A DNA stretch of 64,000 nucleotides from Leptospira gomenensis (GTDB lineage Bacteria > Spirochaetota > Leptospiria > Leptospirales > Leptospiraceae). The stretch covers positions 62,001-126,000 of the forward strand of contig NZ_RQFA01000066.1 in NCBI RefSeq assembly GCF_004770155.1, given 5' to 3'. The notes under the pieces are model-generated. The model was not told the DNA's origin, did no database searches, and was given only the letters and a program-made list of their open reading frames with translations. Of this stretch, positions 37,723 to 61,167 are shown piece by piece (the first letter of the stretch is position 1; each line of letters opens with the position of its first letter). Position numbers and translations under genes: made by a program.

Positions 37723-39813
37723 TCAAAGCGGTTCCCGTTTGATCCCGTCCTCCAGAATTTTGTTGATCCGATCGATGTTTCTAAGAGAAAGATTCACTTC
37801 GATCTCGTTCCCGATCCGGACGATGTCTTCGTAGATTTTTTTCGCGCCCGCGAAGTCCTTTTCCTCTTCCAGCAAAACGGAAAGACGTTTCATGGCCAGA
37901 GTGACCGGCGTGGAATTCAACTTGGTGCGCGCCACACCCAAACGGCTCGCGGATTCCTGAAGGTCCAAATCCTTCAGACGATATTGAGCCATGGTGGAAT
38001 CGTCGGTTCGTTCCAGAAGATTTTTTTTGATCTCCAAGGTTTCCTTCTTTAAAGCGGAATGTTTCGATTCTTCCGATCGAAGGATTTCGGATAACGTTTC
38101 ATACGCTTGAATACTTCTTCGTAGAAAAACCTTCTCTTCCCTCGGTTTTCTTGCGTAGGCGTAAAAACGGGAGATTCCGTATTGAGCGGAAAATTCCTGA
38201 CGATGTCTTTCACAAACATCGGAAAACGGAAGATCGGAATTCTCAGAATCGGAACGATCCTTAAGCCAATCCCCGTAAAACAAAACCGCCTTCTCCAGGT
38301 TTCCGGTTCGATTTTCGAAAAAGGATCCCAACTCGTAGGCGAACTTTTTTTTCTTTTTCGAATCCGCTTCCGCGCCGTAATAGGATTCGTAATACGAGGA
38401 AGCGAGGACGTTCTGTTTGAGCTCCGTATACAAGGAAGCGATCGCAAAATACGTTTCTGCGAGTTTCGATTCCTCCGTTTTTTCTTTCCGGGCTAAGTCC
38501 AGATATTTTTTATAGAAGTCGATCGCCTTCTCTTTTTTTCCCGAAGATTTGAGCTCCTTGGCCAGATCCAAATACGCATCCTTGAATTCTGGATCCAACT
38601 TGGTGACCAATTCCCACAACGCAGCGGTCGCGAAAAAGTCGGTGTTGCGTTTGTAATCGAAAAGTACGAAAATTCCGGTTCCGCTCACCGAAAGGTTGTT
38701 CACAACTTTGAGACGTTCCTTGTTTTCGTTTTCGGATTGCCGAATCAAACCGGCGAGATAATAAACCGTCTGCGCGTCTTCTTTCGATTTTTTAACGCGA
38801 AAAGATTCGTAGGCTGCGGCCTTGGAATCCGAATATTCCTTTTCCCTTCGTTCGAGTTCCTTTTCCGCCTGCGTTATGCGCTCTTTTAAAGCGGGAAGAT
38901 CTTTGGCGAACAAAACGCGTTCCGTGGTGGCGCCGTTTCCGTTTTTTTCGGAAATTTTGGTTTCCTTTCCGCGGATCAGATTCGCTTCTACGAGATGGAA
39001 AAAATCCCGGGACGTTTTTAAATCCGCCGCCGCCTTTTCCCGATCCTCTTTGATTCTTCTGTGCGACGCGGCGGCTTGTTTTTCCGGAACGTCGTAAACT
39101 TCCGCGAGTCTACGTTCGTCCAAAAACTCCTCTTCGGTGTGACTGAAATCCCGGTAACGAATCGCGGTCAACGCGGCTTCGATCGCCTTGGCGTTCTGTT
39201 TTTTATCGTTGTATAGTTTGGACAAAAGCATATGCAGCTCGAAAAGGATCGGAGAATCCCGCATCAAACCGGAAGGGGAAAGTTTGGAAAGAAGTCCTAG
39301 GATCAGAAGACGGATCGTATTCCGATTCGTCTTTTCGTCGAAAATTTTACCGAGACGTCTTTCCTCTTCGATCCTTCTGGAATCGATGAATTGGGAATAA
39401 TACCCGTTGAGCACTTTCTGAATTTCCGCTAAACCGTCTTTGGAAGGATCCTGAAGCGAAGTGCGAAGTTCGCTCATCGTCTGTTCCGTGATTCGTACGT
39501 GCGGCGGATCGTATATTTTTCGGGAATCGTATCTTCGATCCTGCTCTTCGGCCGAAACGGAAAACGTGCCTACAAAAACGAGGCAGGAAAGAAGGAAACA
39601 TTTCGAAGCGAAGGAGGGAGTTGTAGTACGAAAGGGAAAGAGGAAAATCTCCGTTACAGTTTTAAAAAAAAAGCCCGGTCCGAAACCGATCGTAACAATT
39701 TCTCTGGAATCGTTACGAGAAAAAAAAACCGCTCCGAAACCAATCGCAACCCGGGAGACTAAAACTCGAGGCGTTCGATCGCAATCGCGGCTGTTTCTTT
39801 TTTCATCCGGCAT
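37723..39813 (-). CDS. Large TPR-repeat envelope protein
   Basis: 696 residues. A hydrophobic segment [18 protein letters not shown] at about residues 71-88 looks like a signal peptide, but it is preceded by an unusual 70-residue extension containing a duplicated motif ([10 protein letters not shown] / [10 protein letters not shown], 18 residues apart). From about residue 95 the protein is helical, with TPR-like units ([54 protein letters not shown]). TPR arrays mediate protein contacts; no enzyme motif is seen. The only in-frame ATG is at 39813, overlapping cheW by 11 bp. Two nine-base A-tracts in the extension may make the true start or frame uncertain. Confidence 0.75.
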   Translation of the reverse strand: MPDEKRNSRDCDRTPRVLVSRVAIGFGAVFFSRNDSREIVTIGFGPGFFFKTVTEIFLFPFRTTTPSFASKCFLLSCLVFVGTFSVSAEEQDRRYDSRKIYDPPHVRITEQTMSELRTSLQDPSKDGLAEIQKVLNGYYSQFIDSRRIEEERRLGKIFDEKTNRNTIRLLILGLLSKLSPSGLMRDSPILFELHMLLSKLYNDKKQNAKAIEAALTAIRYRDFSHTEEEFLDERRLAEVYDVPEKQAAASHRRIKEDREKAAADLKTSRDFFHLVEANLIRGKETKISEKNGNGATTERVLFAKDLPALKERITQAEKELERREKEYSDSKAAAYESFRVKKSKEDAQTVYYLAGLIRQSENENKERLKVVNNLSVSGTGIFVLFDYKRNTDFFATAALWELVTKLDPEFKDAYLDLAKELKSSGKKEKAIDFYKKYLDLARKEKTEESKLAETYFAIASLYTELKQNVLASSYYESYYGAEADSKKKKKFAYELGSFFENRTGNLEKAVLFYGDWLKDRSDSENSDLPFSDVCERHRQEFSAQYGISRFYAYARKPREEKVFLRRSIQAYETLSEILRSEESKHSALKKETLEIKKNLLERTDDSTMAQYRLKDLDLQESASRLGVARTKLNSTPVTLAMKRLSVLLEEEKDFAGAKKIYEDIVRIGNEIEVNLSLRNIDRINKILEDGIKREPL

Positions 39814-40267
39814 TGTTTCCCAATTCGGCCAGCTCTTCCGCTCCTAAGATCTTTTCCACGTCTATGATGATGATGAAACGATCGTCCTTTTTTCCGATAC
39901 CGGTGATGTATCTTCCGGAAATTCCTTTGACCGAAGGTGGCGGAGGATTGATGGATTCCGGAGGAAAAAGAACCACGTTAGACACCTTGTCTACGATGAT
40001 TCCAACGGATTGACCGCCGACCTTGACCACGATCGCTCGGTCGTACGTCAATTCCCCTTCTCGAGGAACGGTGAGTCTGATCGCCAGATCCACCATCTTC
40101 ACCACTTTTCCCCGAATATCCATGATACCGGCGAAATACGACTTCGCTTTGGGAATACGGATCAGATTGTTGATTTTGATGATTTCATCCACCAGGGAAA
40201 TCGGAATCGCATATTCCTCGTCTCCTAAACTGAACAGGATGTATTGGTGGTCGATTTCGGATGACAT
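39803..40267 (-). CDS. cheW: Chemotaxis coupling protein CheW
   Basis: 154 residues, a single CheW domain. [20 protein letters not shown] opens the fold, [19 protein letters not shown] is the conserved receptor/CheA contact region, and [12 protein letters not shown] with [11 protein letters not shown] completes the two five-stranded barrels. It bridges methyl-accepting receptors to the CheA kinase at the inner membrane, controlling flagellar reversal. No other chemotaxis gene is adjacent. It lies 8 bp after a conserved membrane-protein gene and overlaps the TPR gene. Confidence 0.93.
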   Translation of the reverse strand: MSSEIDHQYILFSLGDEEYAIPISLVDEIIKINNLIRIPKAKSYFAGIMDIRGKVVKMVDLAIRLTVPREGELTYDRAIVVKVGGQSVGIIVDKVSNVVLFPPESINPPPPSVKGISGRYITGIGKKDDRFIIIIDVEKILGAEELAELGNNAG

Positions 40268-40275
40268 ACTTTACC

Positions 40276-41013
<738 letters not shown>

Positions 41014-41107
41014 ACCGATTCTATCGGTCGAATCGGAAACGGGCTTAACGGTCGATATCTCAGCTTGGATCCGGGAGGAGCCCGGAACAGGAAGGAAAAT
41101 CTACGGA

Positions 41108-41200
<93 letters not shown>

Positions 41201-41202
41201 TC

Positions 41203-42292
<1,090 letters not shown>

Positions 42293-42296
<4 letters not shown>

Positions 42297-43173
42297 TCTA
42301 CCTCTTTAGGTTTTTTTACCGCGCCGTTCTTTTTCTTTTTGGAAGAAGGGATTTCTCCCAAGATCATCTCCGACGGAAGCAGGATCACTTCCACGTTGTC
42401 GGATAAACTTTCGTACAATAAAAACTCTCTCATATCGGGATTTTTGACCGCGAAGTCTTTGGTTCGTTCCAATCTTCTGAGCATCGCGGTCGTTTTGGCT
42501 TCTTCCTCGATCTTGATCGTTTCCGCCTTCGAAAGCGCGGCGACCAATTCTAATTTTTTCTGTAAGAGTAAATTCTGATTTTTGAATATTCCCGTTATAA
42601 GAGCCGGATCCGGAATCTGAATATCGGAGATACGGACCGTCGCACTCTTAAAGGACGTTTCTTCCGCGGTTAGATCCTTCGAAAAGTCGGAGGAAAGATA
42701 CGAGAGAAGGTTCTGTTTGAGGGTTGCAGGATTGGAAAGATACTCGTCCGTCTTCTTGCGAAGAATCGAATATACGATTTTACTGATATACTGGGATACT
42801 TTCTCGTCGGAAACGCCGGACGCTTCCAAAAAACGAGGCACGTGATCCGGTTCGAGAGAATAGCGGATTTCCAAACGAATTCTGGCTTTGCCTTCGGACG
42901 AGGATTCCGGAAACAAACCGGAAGCGAGATCCACGTTCGTTATGATCTGCGACACCCGAGAAGAAATCGGAAAACGAACGACTCCGTAGTTCCAAGGAAA
43001 CAGGGCTTTCCACTCGAAAACGTATCCCGGTCCGGAAGTATATTCCAGAATTTCTTCCGAACCATCGACTACGAGAAGGGAATCCCCCTCCTTGAGAGGG
43101 AATACGCAGAAATAGAGAAGAGCCGCAAGCAGTCCCGGAACGAAAATCCAGAACAATTTAGACCAAAACCGCA

Positions 43174-43174
<1 letters not shown>
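42293..43174 (-). CDS. SPFH/band-7 (prohibitin-like) membrane protein
   Basis: 293 residues. One N-terminal membrane helix ([19 protein letters not shown]) is followed by an SPFH-type beta domain ([43 protein letters not shown]) and a long helix ([20 protein letters not shown]) with a Lys-rich end. SPFH proteins form ring or cage assemblies on membranes and regulate proteases such as FtsH. It sits between hfq and manC with overlapping stops and starts. The match is to the broad superfamily, and no HflK/HflC assignment is made. Confidence 0.75.
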
Positions 43175-43426
<252 letters not shown>

Positions 43427-43437
43427 GTTTGTTTCCG

Positions 43438-44331
<894 letters not shown>

Positions 44332-44339
44332 GAAAGAGA

Positions 44340-44798
<459 letters not shown>

Positions 44799-44998
44799 CG
44801 GAATTGACCATGCTCTGCGAGAGGTATTGACGTTCAAGCAGAATTATTCTTTATTCTCCGTCCCAAAAGACGGGCGCAAACCCTAACCGATTTTCGAAAA
44901 AAATGCAAGGAAAAGAATCGGGTTCGTCCGCATTTTTTTCGATTTTCCGATGGAATCAAACCTCTATCAGAAAAATCGTATGTTTCGAGGGAAATCTT

Positions 44999-45751
44999 TT
45001 GAAAGCCAAACTCAGCGTAAACATCAATAAAATCGCAACGGTACGGAATTCCCGGGGTGGAAATCTTCCCGACCTGGCCCGTTTCGCCGAACTCGTGTTA
45101 GCGGCCGGCGCGCACGGAATCACCGTACATCCCCGGGAAGACGAAAGACATATCCGTAAAGACGACGTTTTCGTCCTAAAAGACGTGATCGATTCCTACA
45201 ACCGAAGACACAATACCTCCGCGGAATACAATATCGAAGGCGAACCCTCGCCCCGTTTTTTGGATCTGGTCCTCGCCGCAAGGCCGGATCAAACGACTTT
45301 GGTTCCGGTAACTCCGGGGGAAATCACTTCGGATCACGGCTTCGACTTCCGTAAGGACCTCGAGATCGTTCAAGAATATTCTAAAATTCTAAAGAAAGAA
45401 AAAATACGTTCGTCCCTGTTCGTGGAAACGGATCTCGAAAATCTGAAACTCGTCTCCTCCACGGGAGCCGATCGTGTGGAATTTTATACGGGCCCGTTTG
45501 CCGAAAAATTCGACGTCTCGCCGGAAGCGGGTCAAAAAATATTTAATTCCAGTTACGTTCCCGCGGCAGAAGAGGTTTTGCGACAGAAACTGGGAATCAA
45601 CGCGGGTCACGATTTGGATCACAACAATCTACGTTTGTTCTCCCGACTTCCGGGTTTGGCCGAGGTTTCTATCGGGCATCGTCTGATTTCCTACGCCATC
45701 GAAGTAGGAATCGCAGAAAGCGTCAGGGAGTATCTTCGAGCTCTTTCGTAA
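44999..45751 (+). CDS. pdxJ: Pyridoxine 5'-phosphate synthase
   Basis: 250 residues from a TTG at 44999 with GAGGG eight bases upstream; that gives the family length, whereas the ATG at 44903 would add 32 odd residues. [17 protein letters not shown], the glycine-rich active site [20 protein letters not shown] and [12 protein letters not shown] identify PdxJ. It condenses 1-deoxyxylulose-5-phosphate with amino-acetone phosphate in the DXP-dependent vitamin B6 route. Its last 29 bp overlap the convergent lipoprotein gene. Confidence 0.94.
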   Translation: MKAKLSVNINKIATVRNSRGGNLPDLARFAELVLAAGAHGITVHPREDERHIRKDDVFVLKDVIDSYNRRHNTSAEYNIEGEPSPRFLDLVLAARPDQTTLVPVTPGEITSDHGFDFRKDLEIVQEYSKILKKEKIRSSLFVETDLENLKLVSSTGADRVEFYTGPFAEKFDVSPEAGQKIFNSSYVPAAEEVLRQKLGINAGHDLDHNNLRLFSRLPGLAEVSIGHRLISYAIEVGIAESVREYLRALS

Positions 45752-46703
45752 GATCCCGAAATCCTTCGAAACCCGGATCCCCTTGGATCAGATAATACGC
45801 CGCTCGTTTGAGATGTTGTGCGAAAAACCGGGCGTTCTGATTTTTTTGGGAAACCGCTTCCAAACCGAGTTTGAATTTTTTCAATTGTTCGGAGGCTCGT
45901 GGTTTGTTTTTGGAACGGACGGATTGCCTAAATTCCTTCCAAGCCTTGGTCACCTCGTGTTCGGAGACCACGTTTTTTTCCAGGGTTTGTTTGCGGACGG
46001 TTCCGGATACGTCCCAAACCTCACGATACGGATGCGAGTGTTCCAGAAATTTATAATATTCTTTCGTATATGAAACCGGGTTCGGTTTTACGTTCAGAAG
46101 AGCTTCCGCTTCCCCAACACACTCGGAAAAAATTCCCCGTTTGAGGGATTCCTTTCCGATTTGACCCAGCTCGGCCAACACCGCCAAGTCCGCGATCGTT
46201 TCGTTTCGTTTTCCTTCCTTACAATTTTTGATCGCGCGGAAGTATCGGCGCTCGACGTCGTCGGCGGACAAAGTCTCTCCTTGTTCCGATTCCAAAAAAT
46301 ACGCGGATTGAAAGACCTGATCCCGATACAACGTATCCTTCGGCTCGGCTTTTCTCGCTCGAAGAGCGTATTCCAACGCGTCGGAATATCGTTTTGTGGA
46401 AAGATACAATACGGATACGTTGTAACAAGACAAGGCCCGATCCGGACGAAGCGACCGACAGCTCGATCTCAGAAGTTGGATCGCGGATTCCCGTTCTTCC
46501 GGGGTTCCGTAAAATTCCAGAATGGCCTGTTCCTGGATCATTTCGAGCGCGAATCTTCCCGAGCCGGGCAAAGAAACCGAAGAACAAGAAACCGACGCCG
46601 TCAAAATCGACAGGAACACGAGGGAAGTTCCGCTCCAAAGGGATTGACACTTTGAGATTTGAATGGAGAATGAACTGAAAATTTCCTGAAATCCGAGGGA
46701 CAC
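45723..46703 (-). CDS. Putative TPR-type lipoprotein
   Basis: The mature protein begins at the cysteine of [14 protein letters not shown] (a spirochaetal lipobox), followed by helical repeats such as [20 protein letters not shown] and [15 protein letters not shown] that look like TPR units. The start is unclear: the frame is open to 46847, but a start that far back would run into the divergent protease gene. A GTG at 46703 is a compromise. There is no enzyme motif. It overlaps the 3' end of pdxJ by 29 bp and is divergent from the protease at 46708 with essentially no spacer. Confidence 0.7.
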   Translation of the reverse strand: MSLGFQEIFSSFSIQISKCQSLWSGTSLVFLSILTASVSCSSVSLPGSGRFALEMIQEQAILEFYGTPEERESAIQLLRSSCRSLRPDRALSCYNVSVLYLSTKRYSDALEYALRARKAEPKDTLYRDQVFQSAYFLESEQGETLSADDVERRYFRAIKNCKEGKRNETIADLAVLAELGQIGKESLKRGIFSECVGEAEALLNVKPNPVSYTKEYYKFLEHSHPYREVWDVSGTVRKQTLEKNVVSEHEVTKAWKEFRQSVRSKNKPRASEQLKKFKLGLEAVSQKNQNARFFAQHLKRAAYYLIQGDPGFEGFRDLTKELEDTP

Positions 46704-46707
46704 CAGT

Positions 46708-48522
<1,815 letters not shown>

Positions 48523-48523
48523 T

Positions 48524-50122
48524 ATGCCCCGCATCAAAACGGACTTTTTAGTCCTAGGGAGCGGAATTACGGGTCTGTTTGCGGCTCTAAAACTCGCTCC
48601 CTACGGTTCCGTCGTAATCGTAACCAAAAAATCGGATTACGAATCCAATACCAACTACGCGCAAGGCGGAATCGCTTCCGTATTCGCGGAAGGCGACAAA
48701 CTCGAGGATCACGTACGGGATACTTTGGAAGCGGGGGCCTGGCTCTGCGATCCCGCGGCGGTTCAGGTTTTGGTGGAGGAAGGGCCTCCTCTCGTGAAGG
48801 AACTGTTGAACTACGGGGTTCCGTTCAACCTCGAGGCTTCCGGAAAATTCGATCTTTCCCGGGAAGGCGGACACGGAAAAAACAGGATCGTCCATGCCCA
48901 CGACAGAACCGGCCGCGAAATAGAAAAAACGCTCCTTAAAGTCGTAAAAGCAAATTCAAATATTCAAATATTAGAATTTCATACTTTAGTAGACTTAATC
49001 ACGCCGCATCACCTGAAACGAACCGGCCTCATCTGTTACGGAGCCTACGTCCTTTCCAACCATACAGGAGAAGTGTTTCCCATATTGGCGCGGGAAACCA
49101 TCCTCGCCACGGGAGGAGCCGGACAGGTGTATTCCCATACCACCAACCCTAAAATCGCCACCGGAGACGGAGTCGCTTCCGCCTATCGCGCCGGAGCCCT
49201 CGTCAAAAACATGGAATTCTATCAATTCCATCCGACTGCTTTGTTTCACGAGGATGGAAATTCCTTTTTGATCTCGGAGGCGGTCCGGGGGAAAGGCGCG
49301 ATCCTTATGACCAAAGACGGGGAACCGTTTATGAATCGTTATCATCCTATGGCGGACCTGGCTCCGCGCGACGTCGTGGCTCGGGCCATAGATTCCGAAA
49401 TGAAAAAAAGAGGGGAACCGCACGTTTGGCTCGACATCACCCATCTTCCGTCTTCGCAAATCAAGGATTCGTTTCCTTCCATCTACGAAAAATGTAAGGA
49501 ACTGGGAATCGACATCACCACGGATCGGATTCCCGTGGTTCCGGTGGCTCATTTTCTCTGCGGAGGAGTTGCCTCGGATTTGGAAGGAAGAACCACGATC
49601 TCGAATTTATCCGCGGCGGGAGAAACCGCGTGCACCGGCGTCCACGGAGGCAATCGTCTTGCATCCAACAGCCTTTTGGAATGTCTCGTATTTTCCAATC
49701 GGATCGCCAAACGGATCGAACGCGAAAAACCGGAATTTACCGAAGATCACGATAAAATTCCCTCCTGGAACAAGGAAGGAATGGTCAACACGGAAGAATG
49801 GGTTCTTATCTCACACGACCTAAACGAGATCAAAAGTACGATGAGCAATTACGTGGGAATCGTACGTTCCAATCTACGTTTGGAACGCGCGAAACGAAGA
49901 ATGGATCTGATCTACGAAGAGGTCAAAGATTACTACAACCGTACCGTGATCACCAATCCCCTCGTAGAACTTAGGAATTTAGTGATCGTCGCCGAACTGA
50001 TCATACGATCCGCGCTGGCTCGAAAGGAAAGCAGAGGACTTCATTTTTCCACGGACTATCCGGAAAATAGAAACCCTTCCCGGATCGATACCGAACTCAG
50101 AAACGACAAGGTTTCCCTCTGA
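48524..50122 (+). CDS. nadB: L-aspartate oxidase
   Basis: 532 residues. [17 protein letters not shown] binds [17 protein letters not shown] and [16 protein letters not shown] (catalytic Arg) mark the aspartate-oxidase branch, and [15 protein letters not shown] and [19 protein letters not shown] complete the succinate-dehydrogenase/NadB pattern. It oxidises aspartate to iminoaspartate, the first step of de novo NAD synthesis. NadA and NadC are not in the window. It follows the protease gene by one base, so the two are co-transcribed. Confidence 0.95.
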   Translation: MPRIKTDFLVLGSGITGLFAALKLAPYGSVVIVTKKSDYESNTNYAQGGIASVFAEGDKLEDHVRDTLEAGAWLCDPAAVQVLVEEGPPLVKELLNYGVPFNLEASGKFDLSREGGHGKNRIVHAHDRTGREIEKTLLKVVKANSNIQILEFHTLVDLITPHHLKRTGLICYGAYVLSNHTGEVFPILARETILATGGAGQVYSHTTNPKIATGDGVASAYRAGALVKNMEFYQFHPTALFHEDGNSFLISEAVRGKGAILMTKDGEPFMNRYHPMADLAPRDVVARAIDSEMKKRGEPHVWLDITHLPSSQIKDSFPSIYEKCKELGIDITTDRIPVVPVAHFLCGGVASDLEGRTTISNLSAAGETACTGVHGGNRLASNSLLECLVFSNRIAKRIEREKPEFTEDHDKIPSWNKEGMVNTEEWVLISHDLNEIKSTMSNYVGIVRSNLRLERAKRRMDLIYEEVKDYYNRTVITNPLVELRNLVIVAELIIRSALARKESRGLHFSTDYPENRNPSRIDTELRNDKVSL

Positions 50123-50289
50123 TACCCGAACTTTCGGAGAATCCGAGAGGTACGAAATCCGCAGAGGATATATCTTTCGCTTCGTAATCCGCAGTCGCTA
50201 AAGATCAGACGATCCACCGCGCGTCTAAAACCCGCACGATCAATACCTTTTTACAGACCCAAATATTCTAAAAATGGAATATTCTGTTT

Positions 50290-51825
<1,536 letters not shown>

Positions 51826-51988
51826 GCAGCACCGAAAACTGTGGAATTTCTAACCAACCGACGTTCTCTGTCAATTCGAATATGAGATTTTACTCATATT
51901 CTTTTTACCCGGGAAAGTACGTCGAAAACAATCCCTCGCTTTCGGGTCGAAACGGGTTTGTCCAAAAACAAGGTTTCGAATGCCGAAC

Positions 51989-52025
51989 GAAAAAAATCGG
52001 ATCCGCAGTTCGGTTTGCGGATCCG
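51989..52025 (-). terminator. Rho-independent terminator after the DUF1566 lipoprotein gene
   Basis: CGGATCCGCA (51998-52007) and TGCGGATCCG (52016-52025) form a perfect 10-bp stem with an 8-base loop. On the minus strand the stem is followed by ATTTTTTTC. This is a textbook terminator for the 54355-52099 transcription unit, so the barrel gene at 51825 needs its own promoter. Confidence 0.85.
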
Positions 52026-52098
52026 AAGGGGAACGTTTCGTAGAAGTTTCGAACGCCGATTTTTAACGATACGCCAAAAACCGGCCTGCCCTTTCTTC

Positions 52099-52782
52099 TT
52101 ACGGTAAGTTCCTCACACAACGTACGAAATATCTTGCTGTTTTGTTAAAAACGGTCTCTTCGCCGAAATGAGCTCGGGTAAAATTCACCGCTCGAGCCGT
52201 ATCCACCGTACCTTCCTTCGCCCAGGAAGTCCAATAGTAGTCTTCCACCGTGTTCGGAAATTTAACGAGTAAAGCGTTCAAACTTCCCGATGCGGTGAGC
52301 GCTTTGAGTTCCGGAAAGGAGGCCACTCTCCAGTCGTTGTATCCGCCGGTCCTGTCCGCCGAACACGCGTTAAACGCTTCGCTTATGCCCGTAAAAGCGG
52401 CGGTTTGTCCCGTTAGCACCGCGGGAAGGGAGATCGTATTGCAGTCGTTCAGATTCAGAGAACAATACTGTAACAAAGACGCTCCGTATCTTCCGATCAC
52501 GGTGGTGGTATTGTTGACGCCTTCACAGTCGTATAAACCGTTCGCCCCCACGCGAAGAACCTGTCCTTGTGTGCAGATCTTCCACATCAAACCGGTTGTG
52601 GAATCGCTGATCGTCCCGGAGGCCGGATCGGCCACATACGGACTGAAAAAAACCATACCCGCGAGAAGGACGTTAGCGTCCTCGTTTACATAGCCGAGTG
52701 TTGTATCGTCCGGTTTCTCCTCGCAATTCGCGAAAAGAGAAAGAGCGATACTAAGTATTAGAATATTCTTATATTTTCTCAT
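52099..52782 (-). CDS. DUF1566 (Lcl C-terminal-like) lipoprotein
   Basis: 227 residues. The lipoprotein signal [14 protein letters not shown] gives a lipidated Cys at about residue 20. The domain carries [44 protein letters not shown] and FVRCVRNLP, the DUF1566/Lcl pattern (WRLPt..EL..l) seen in many surface lipoproteins. It is probably surface- or periplasm-facing; the family function is not settled, and Lcl binds glycans in Legionella. It lies 7 bp after one barrel gene and before the terminator and the second barrel gene. Confidence 0.85.
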   Translation of the reverse strand: MRKYKNILILSIALSLFANCEEKPDDTTLGYVNEDANVLLAGMVFFSPYVADPASGTISDSTTGLMWKICTQGQVLRVGANGLYDCEGVNNTTTVIGRYGASLLQYCSLNLNDCNTISLPAVLTGQTAAFTGISEAFNACSADRTGGYNDWRVASFPELKALTASGSLNALLVKFPNTVEDYYWTSWAKEGTVDTARAVNFTRAHFGEETVFNKTARYFVRCVRNLP

Positions 52783-52789
52783 GATTGCC

Positions 52790-54355
<1,566 letters not shown>

Positions 54356-54586
54356 GGAGTTCCTGTTTGTATATTTCAGAACAAAACGGAACCTGTTCGC
54401 ACGGATACTGTCAATAGGATTTTTGCGGGAATTTGGAAATAGATTCGCAAATCTTAGGTCCAAACGATCTTATTCATAACATTTGGTATAATACCTTGGA
54501 ATGTGTGTAGTTCCTACGATCGTGTTCCGATCTCCGATGATCTCCGATTCTTTCCAACCGAAAACGGCCGATGGTACGGGGACGCG

Positions 54587-55207
54587 TTATTTCCGTTTGA
54601 TACGTCTGTGCGCGCGGATGAACGCCTTCGGATCGAGATAACCGTCGGTGATTTTTCCGTAACCGCCTCCGACGGGTAAAGAAACGTCGTCTCTCATCTC
54701 GAAATGAAGATGAGGGCCGTATCGTCCGTCCGCGTCTCCGATGTTTCCGATTTTTTTCCCCCTTCGAACTCGTTGTCCCGGAACGACGAACGACCGGGAA
54801 AGATGGGCATACAAGGAAAGAATTTTTTTTCCGTCGGGAAGTTTGTGTACGATTTGAAGTACCGTTCCCCAACCCGGACCTTCGTTTCCGACGGAGACCA
54901 CGACCCCGTGAGAAACCGAGTAAACCGGATCTCCGAAATCGTTTCTACCGACCGCGTTCCAGTCCTCTCCCAAATGAAAATTTTTTCCGAAAGGTTGTTT
55001 ATCCACGTAACCGTTCGCGTTCGGTGCGCCGACCGGAAAATCGAATCCGTCCGACAACAAAGAAGGATCCTCCCCGAAGGAAGTCTCGATCGAATCCAAG
55101 AAAAACTTCTCTCCGGAAACGGACCTAGACTCCGACCAAAGGATTGCGGAGAAGGAAAACAAAAAGAACGCCGCAAAAGACGAACCTCGACGCAAAGCCA
55201 AAAACAT
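54587..55207 (-). CDS. M23-family metallopeptidase
   Basis: 206 residues. The signal peptide is SSFAAFFLFSFSAILWSES. The LytM/M23 domain has the zinc-binding HLGEDWNA (HxxxD), the LYAHLSR segment and GPHLHFEMRDD with the HxH catalytic pair, all present. It should cleave peptide cross-links in peptidoglycan in the periplasm. It is preceded by the biotin-carrier gene with only 23 bp between and may be read from the same transcript. No LysM or coiled-coil activator domain is present. Confidence 0.9.
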   Translation of the reverse strand: MFLALRRGSSFAAFFLFSFSAILWSESRSVSGEKFFLDSIETSFGEDPSLLSDGFDFPVGAPNANGYVDKQPFGKNFHLGEDWNAVGRNDFGDPVYSVSHGVVVSVGNEGPGWGTVLQIVHKLPDGKKILSLYAHLSRSFVVPGQRVRRGKKIGNIGDADGRYGPHLHFEMRDDVSLPVGGGYGKITDGYLDPKAFIRAHRRIKRK

Positions 55208-55230
55208 GATACTTTAAGAATATTCTAGAA

Positions 55231-55739
55231 TTATGATTTAGGCGGATTCAAATTCAGGCGCAAAATCAGATCGTCCTGAGAAACCATACTTCCCTCGGAA
55301 ACGCATACTTCCTCGACGATTCCGTCTCCCGGTGCGAGAATATTATTCTCCATCTTCATCGCTTCCACGATCGCAAGAACGGTTCCCCTTTTTACGGAAA
55401 CACCGGGAACGGCCAGGACGCGGATCACCTTACCTGGCATCGGGCTTTTGATGGAACCTCCGCTCCCTTCTTCGAGATGGATCTCCCGATTGGAAAGCAG
55501 GATCTTAGTATTCCAACCCTTGTAGTGGATGAAAATCCGATTTCCCTTCCGGAGAATTCTCCAGTGATTTCCCGGACCCGAAAAAAGACCGTTGCCTTCG
55601 CTTTGAAAGTTGCGCGAAATCCGAAAGTCGTGCGTCACTCCGTCTAACAGAATCGATACGGAGGTTTCTCCGGGGGAACTGGATCGGATGGAAACCGGAA
55701 TTTCCTCGTCCCTGTGTTTGAATCGAAACGTTTCCTCGT

Positions 55740-55743
<4 letters not shown>
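55231..55743 (-). CDS. Biotin carboxyl carrier (biotinyl) subunit
   Basis: About 170 residues. The C-terminal 75 residues are a biotinyl domain with SPMPGKVIRVLAVPG and the biotin lysine in VEAMKMENNILAPG. The first 90 residues are beta-rich, like the linker domain of methylcrotonyl- or propionyl-CoA carboxylase alpha chains. GTG 55743 with GGGAGG six bases upstream overlaps the accC stop as GTGA, so the two are translationally coupled. Together they equal one ordinary 660-residue alpha subunit. A carboxyltransferase partner is not in the window. Confidence 0.88.
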
Positions 55744-57199
<1,456 letters not shown>

Positions 57200-57203
<4 letters not shown>

Positions 57204-57997
57204 GACGCCGCCACCTCTACTTTTTTCGCTTCCGAGGAAATTTCTGAATCCAGGATTTTCTTTTCACGATCCATGGTTTCGAATACGAAATCCTTAAATT
57301 CTTCCCAAGTGGAAAAACGAGCGGGATCATACGTCCCGATCTGTTTGTACGCGATCGTATATCCCGTTTCCAAGGATTGATATCCCGTAAGACCGGATTT
57401 CAAAACGATGACCACCGGAATTTTATTTTCATACGCGAGTTTGATCATACCCTTTTGCATGGGTTGTATCTGCTCGGTGTAAGAGTTGTGACCTTCCGGA
57501 TAGACCACAAACGAAGTATCCGTAAGACCTTTCAACAAATTCCGAACCGAAACGGCGATCGTGGTGGCCTTGGAGGATTCGAAGACCTGCGATCCCATCG
57601 CTTTCATCCACCAATACGCGACGAGCGTTTTTTTGATCACTTGATTGGCGAGATAGGGTTTGTTGACGACGAGACAATCGTAGGGAAAATCCAGTTCGTT
57701 GACGTGATTCAAAAAGATCATGTGACCTTTTTCGGGGATTTTAAATTCTCCGATTTTGAGAAAGCGCGTGTCCGTCATCCATCGTACGGCCCCACCCCAG
57801 ACCGCCGATCCTTTTAAGAAGGCGAGGTTCTTTCGTTTTCGGTTTCCGAGGAGCGCCCAGAATAACCCCGCGATCAAACTCGGAAACGCAAAACTAAAAA
57901 CGAGAACTACGGTGATAAGATACGTTTTGAGGACAATCCTTCGATAGGATTTTGAAAACCGTCCGAGACGGCTTTCCATAAATTTTAACGGGTTCAT
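57200..57997 (-). CDS. PlsC-family 1-acyl-glycerol-3-phosphate acyltransferase-like protein
   Basis: About 265 residues. A membrane segment (YLITVVLVFSFAFPSLIAGL) precedes the catalytic motif IFLNHVNELDFPYD (NHxxExD variant of NHxxxxD), and SFVVYPEGHNS carries the P-E-G substrate motif. It acylates lysophosphatidic acid or a related acceptor at the inner membrane. ATG 57997 is used; a TTG three codons earlier is also open. It precedes accC with a 4-bp overlap, so membrane-lipid synthesis and acyl-CoA carboxylation are co-expressed. Confidence 0.85.
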
Positions 57998-58051
57998 CGG
58001 AAGCAATTTTTTGCGGCAATCCGTTTTTAGAAAAGCTAGTTTTCAAAAAGA

Positions 58052-58078
58052 AAAAGCCCGCAGACAAAGCGGGCTTTT
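58052..58078 (-). terminator. Rho-independent terminator
   Basis: AAAAGCCCGC (58052-58061), a 7-base loop and GCGGGCTTTT (58069-58078) form a perfect 10-bp stem. T-runs follow on both strands, better on the minus strand. It would end the transcript of the exported helical protein gene (58247-59347) ahead of the PlsC operon. Confidence 0.8.
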
Positions 58079-58246
58079 CGGATCCTCGGAAGCATACGGC
58101 GTTCGCGGACAAGAATCGAAACCGGGAAACGAACCTCGGTGCAACCTCCGCAAAAACGAAAACCGCGTCGGATCTCCGAACTCCGTTCGTGAAGAGAAGG
58201 GAAAGAATTTCCCGAAGCGATTACGGTTCGTTTTCGATTCCGATTT

Positions 58247-59347
<1,101 letters not shown>

Positions 59348-59396
59348 CGGTTAACCTTTTCCAAAGTTTCTCCGGCTTTGAACCCCGGGGCAACAC

Positions 59397-59435
<39 letters not shown>

Positions 59436-59491
59436 GGTGTCCGAATTGACAGCATACCCCCGTTTTTTTCGGGTTTTTCACAGTTAAGAGA

Positions 59492-61167
<1,676 letters not shown>

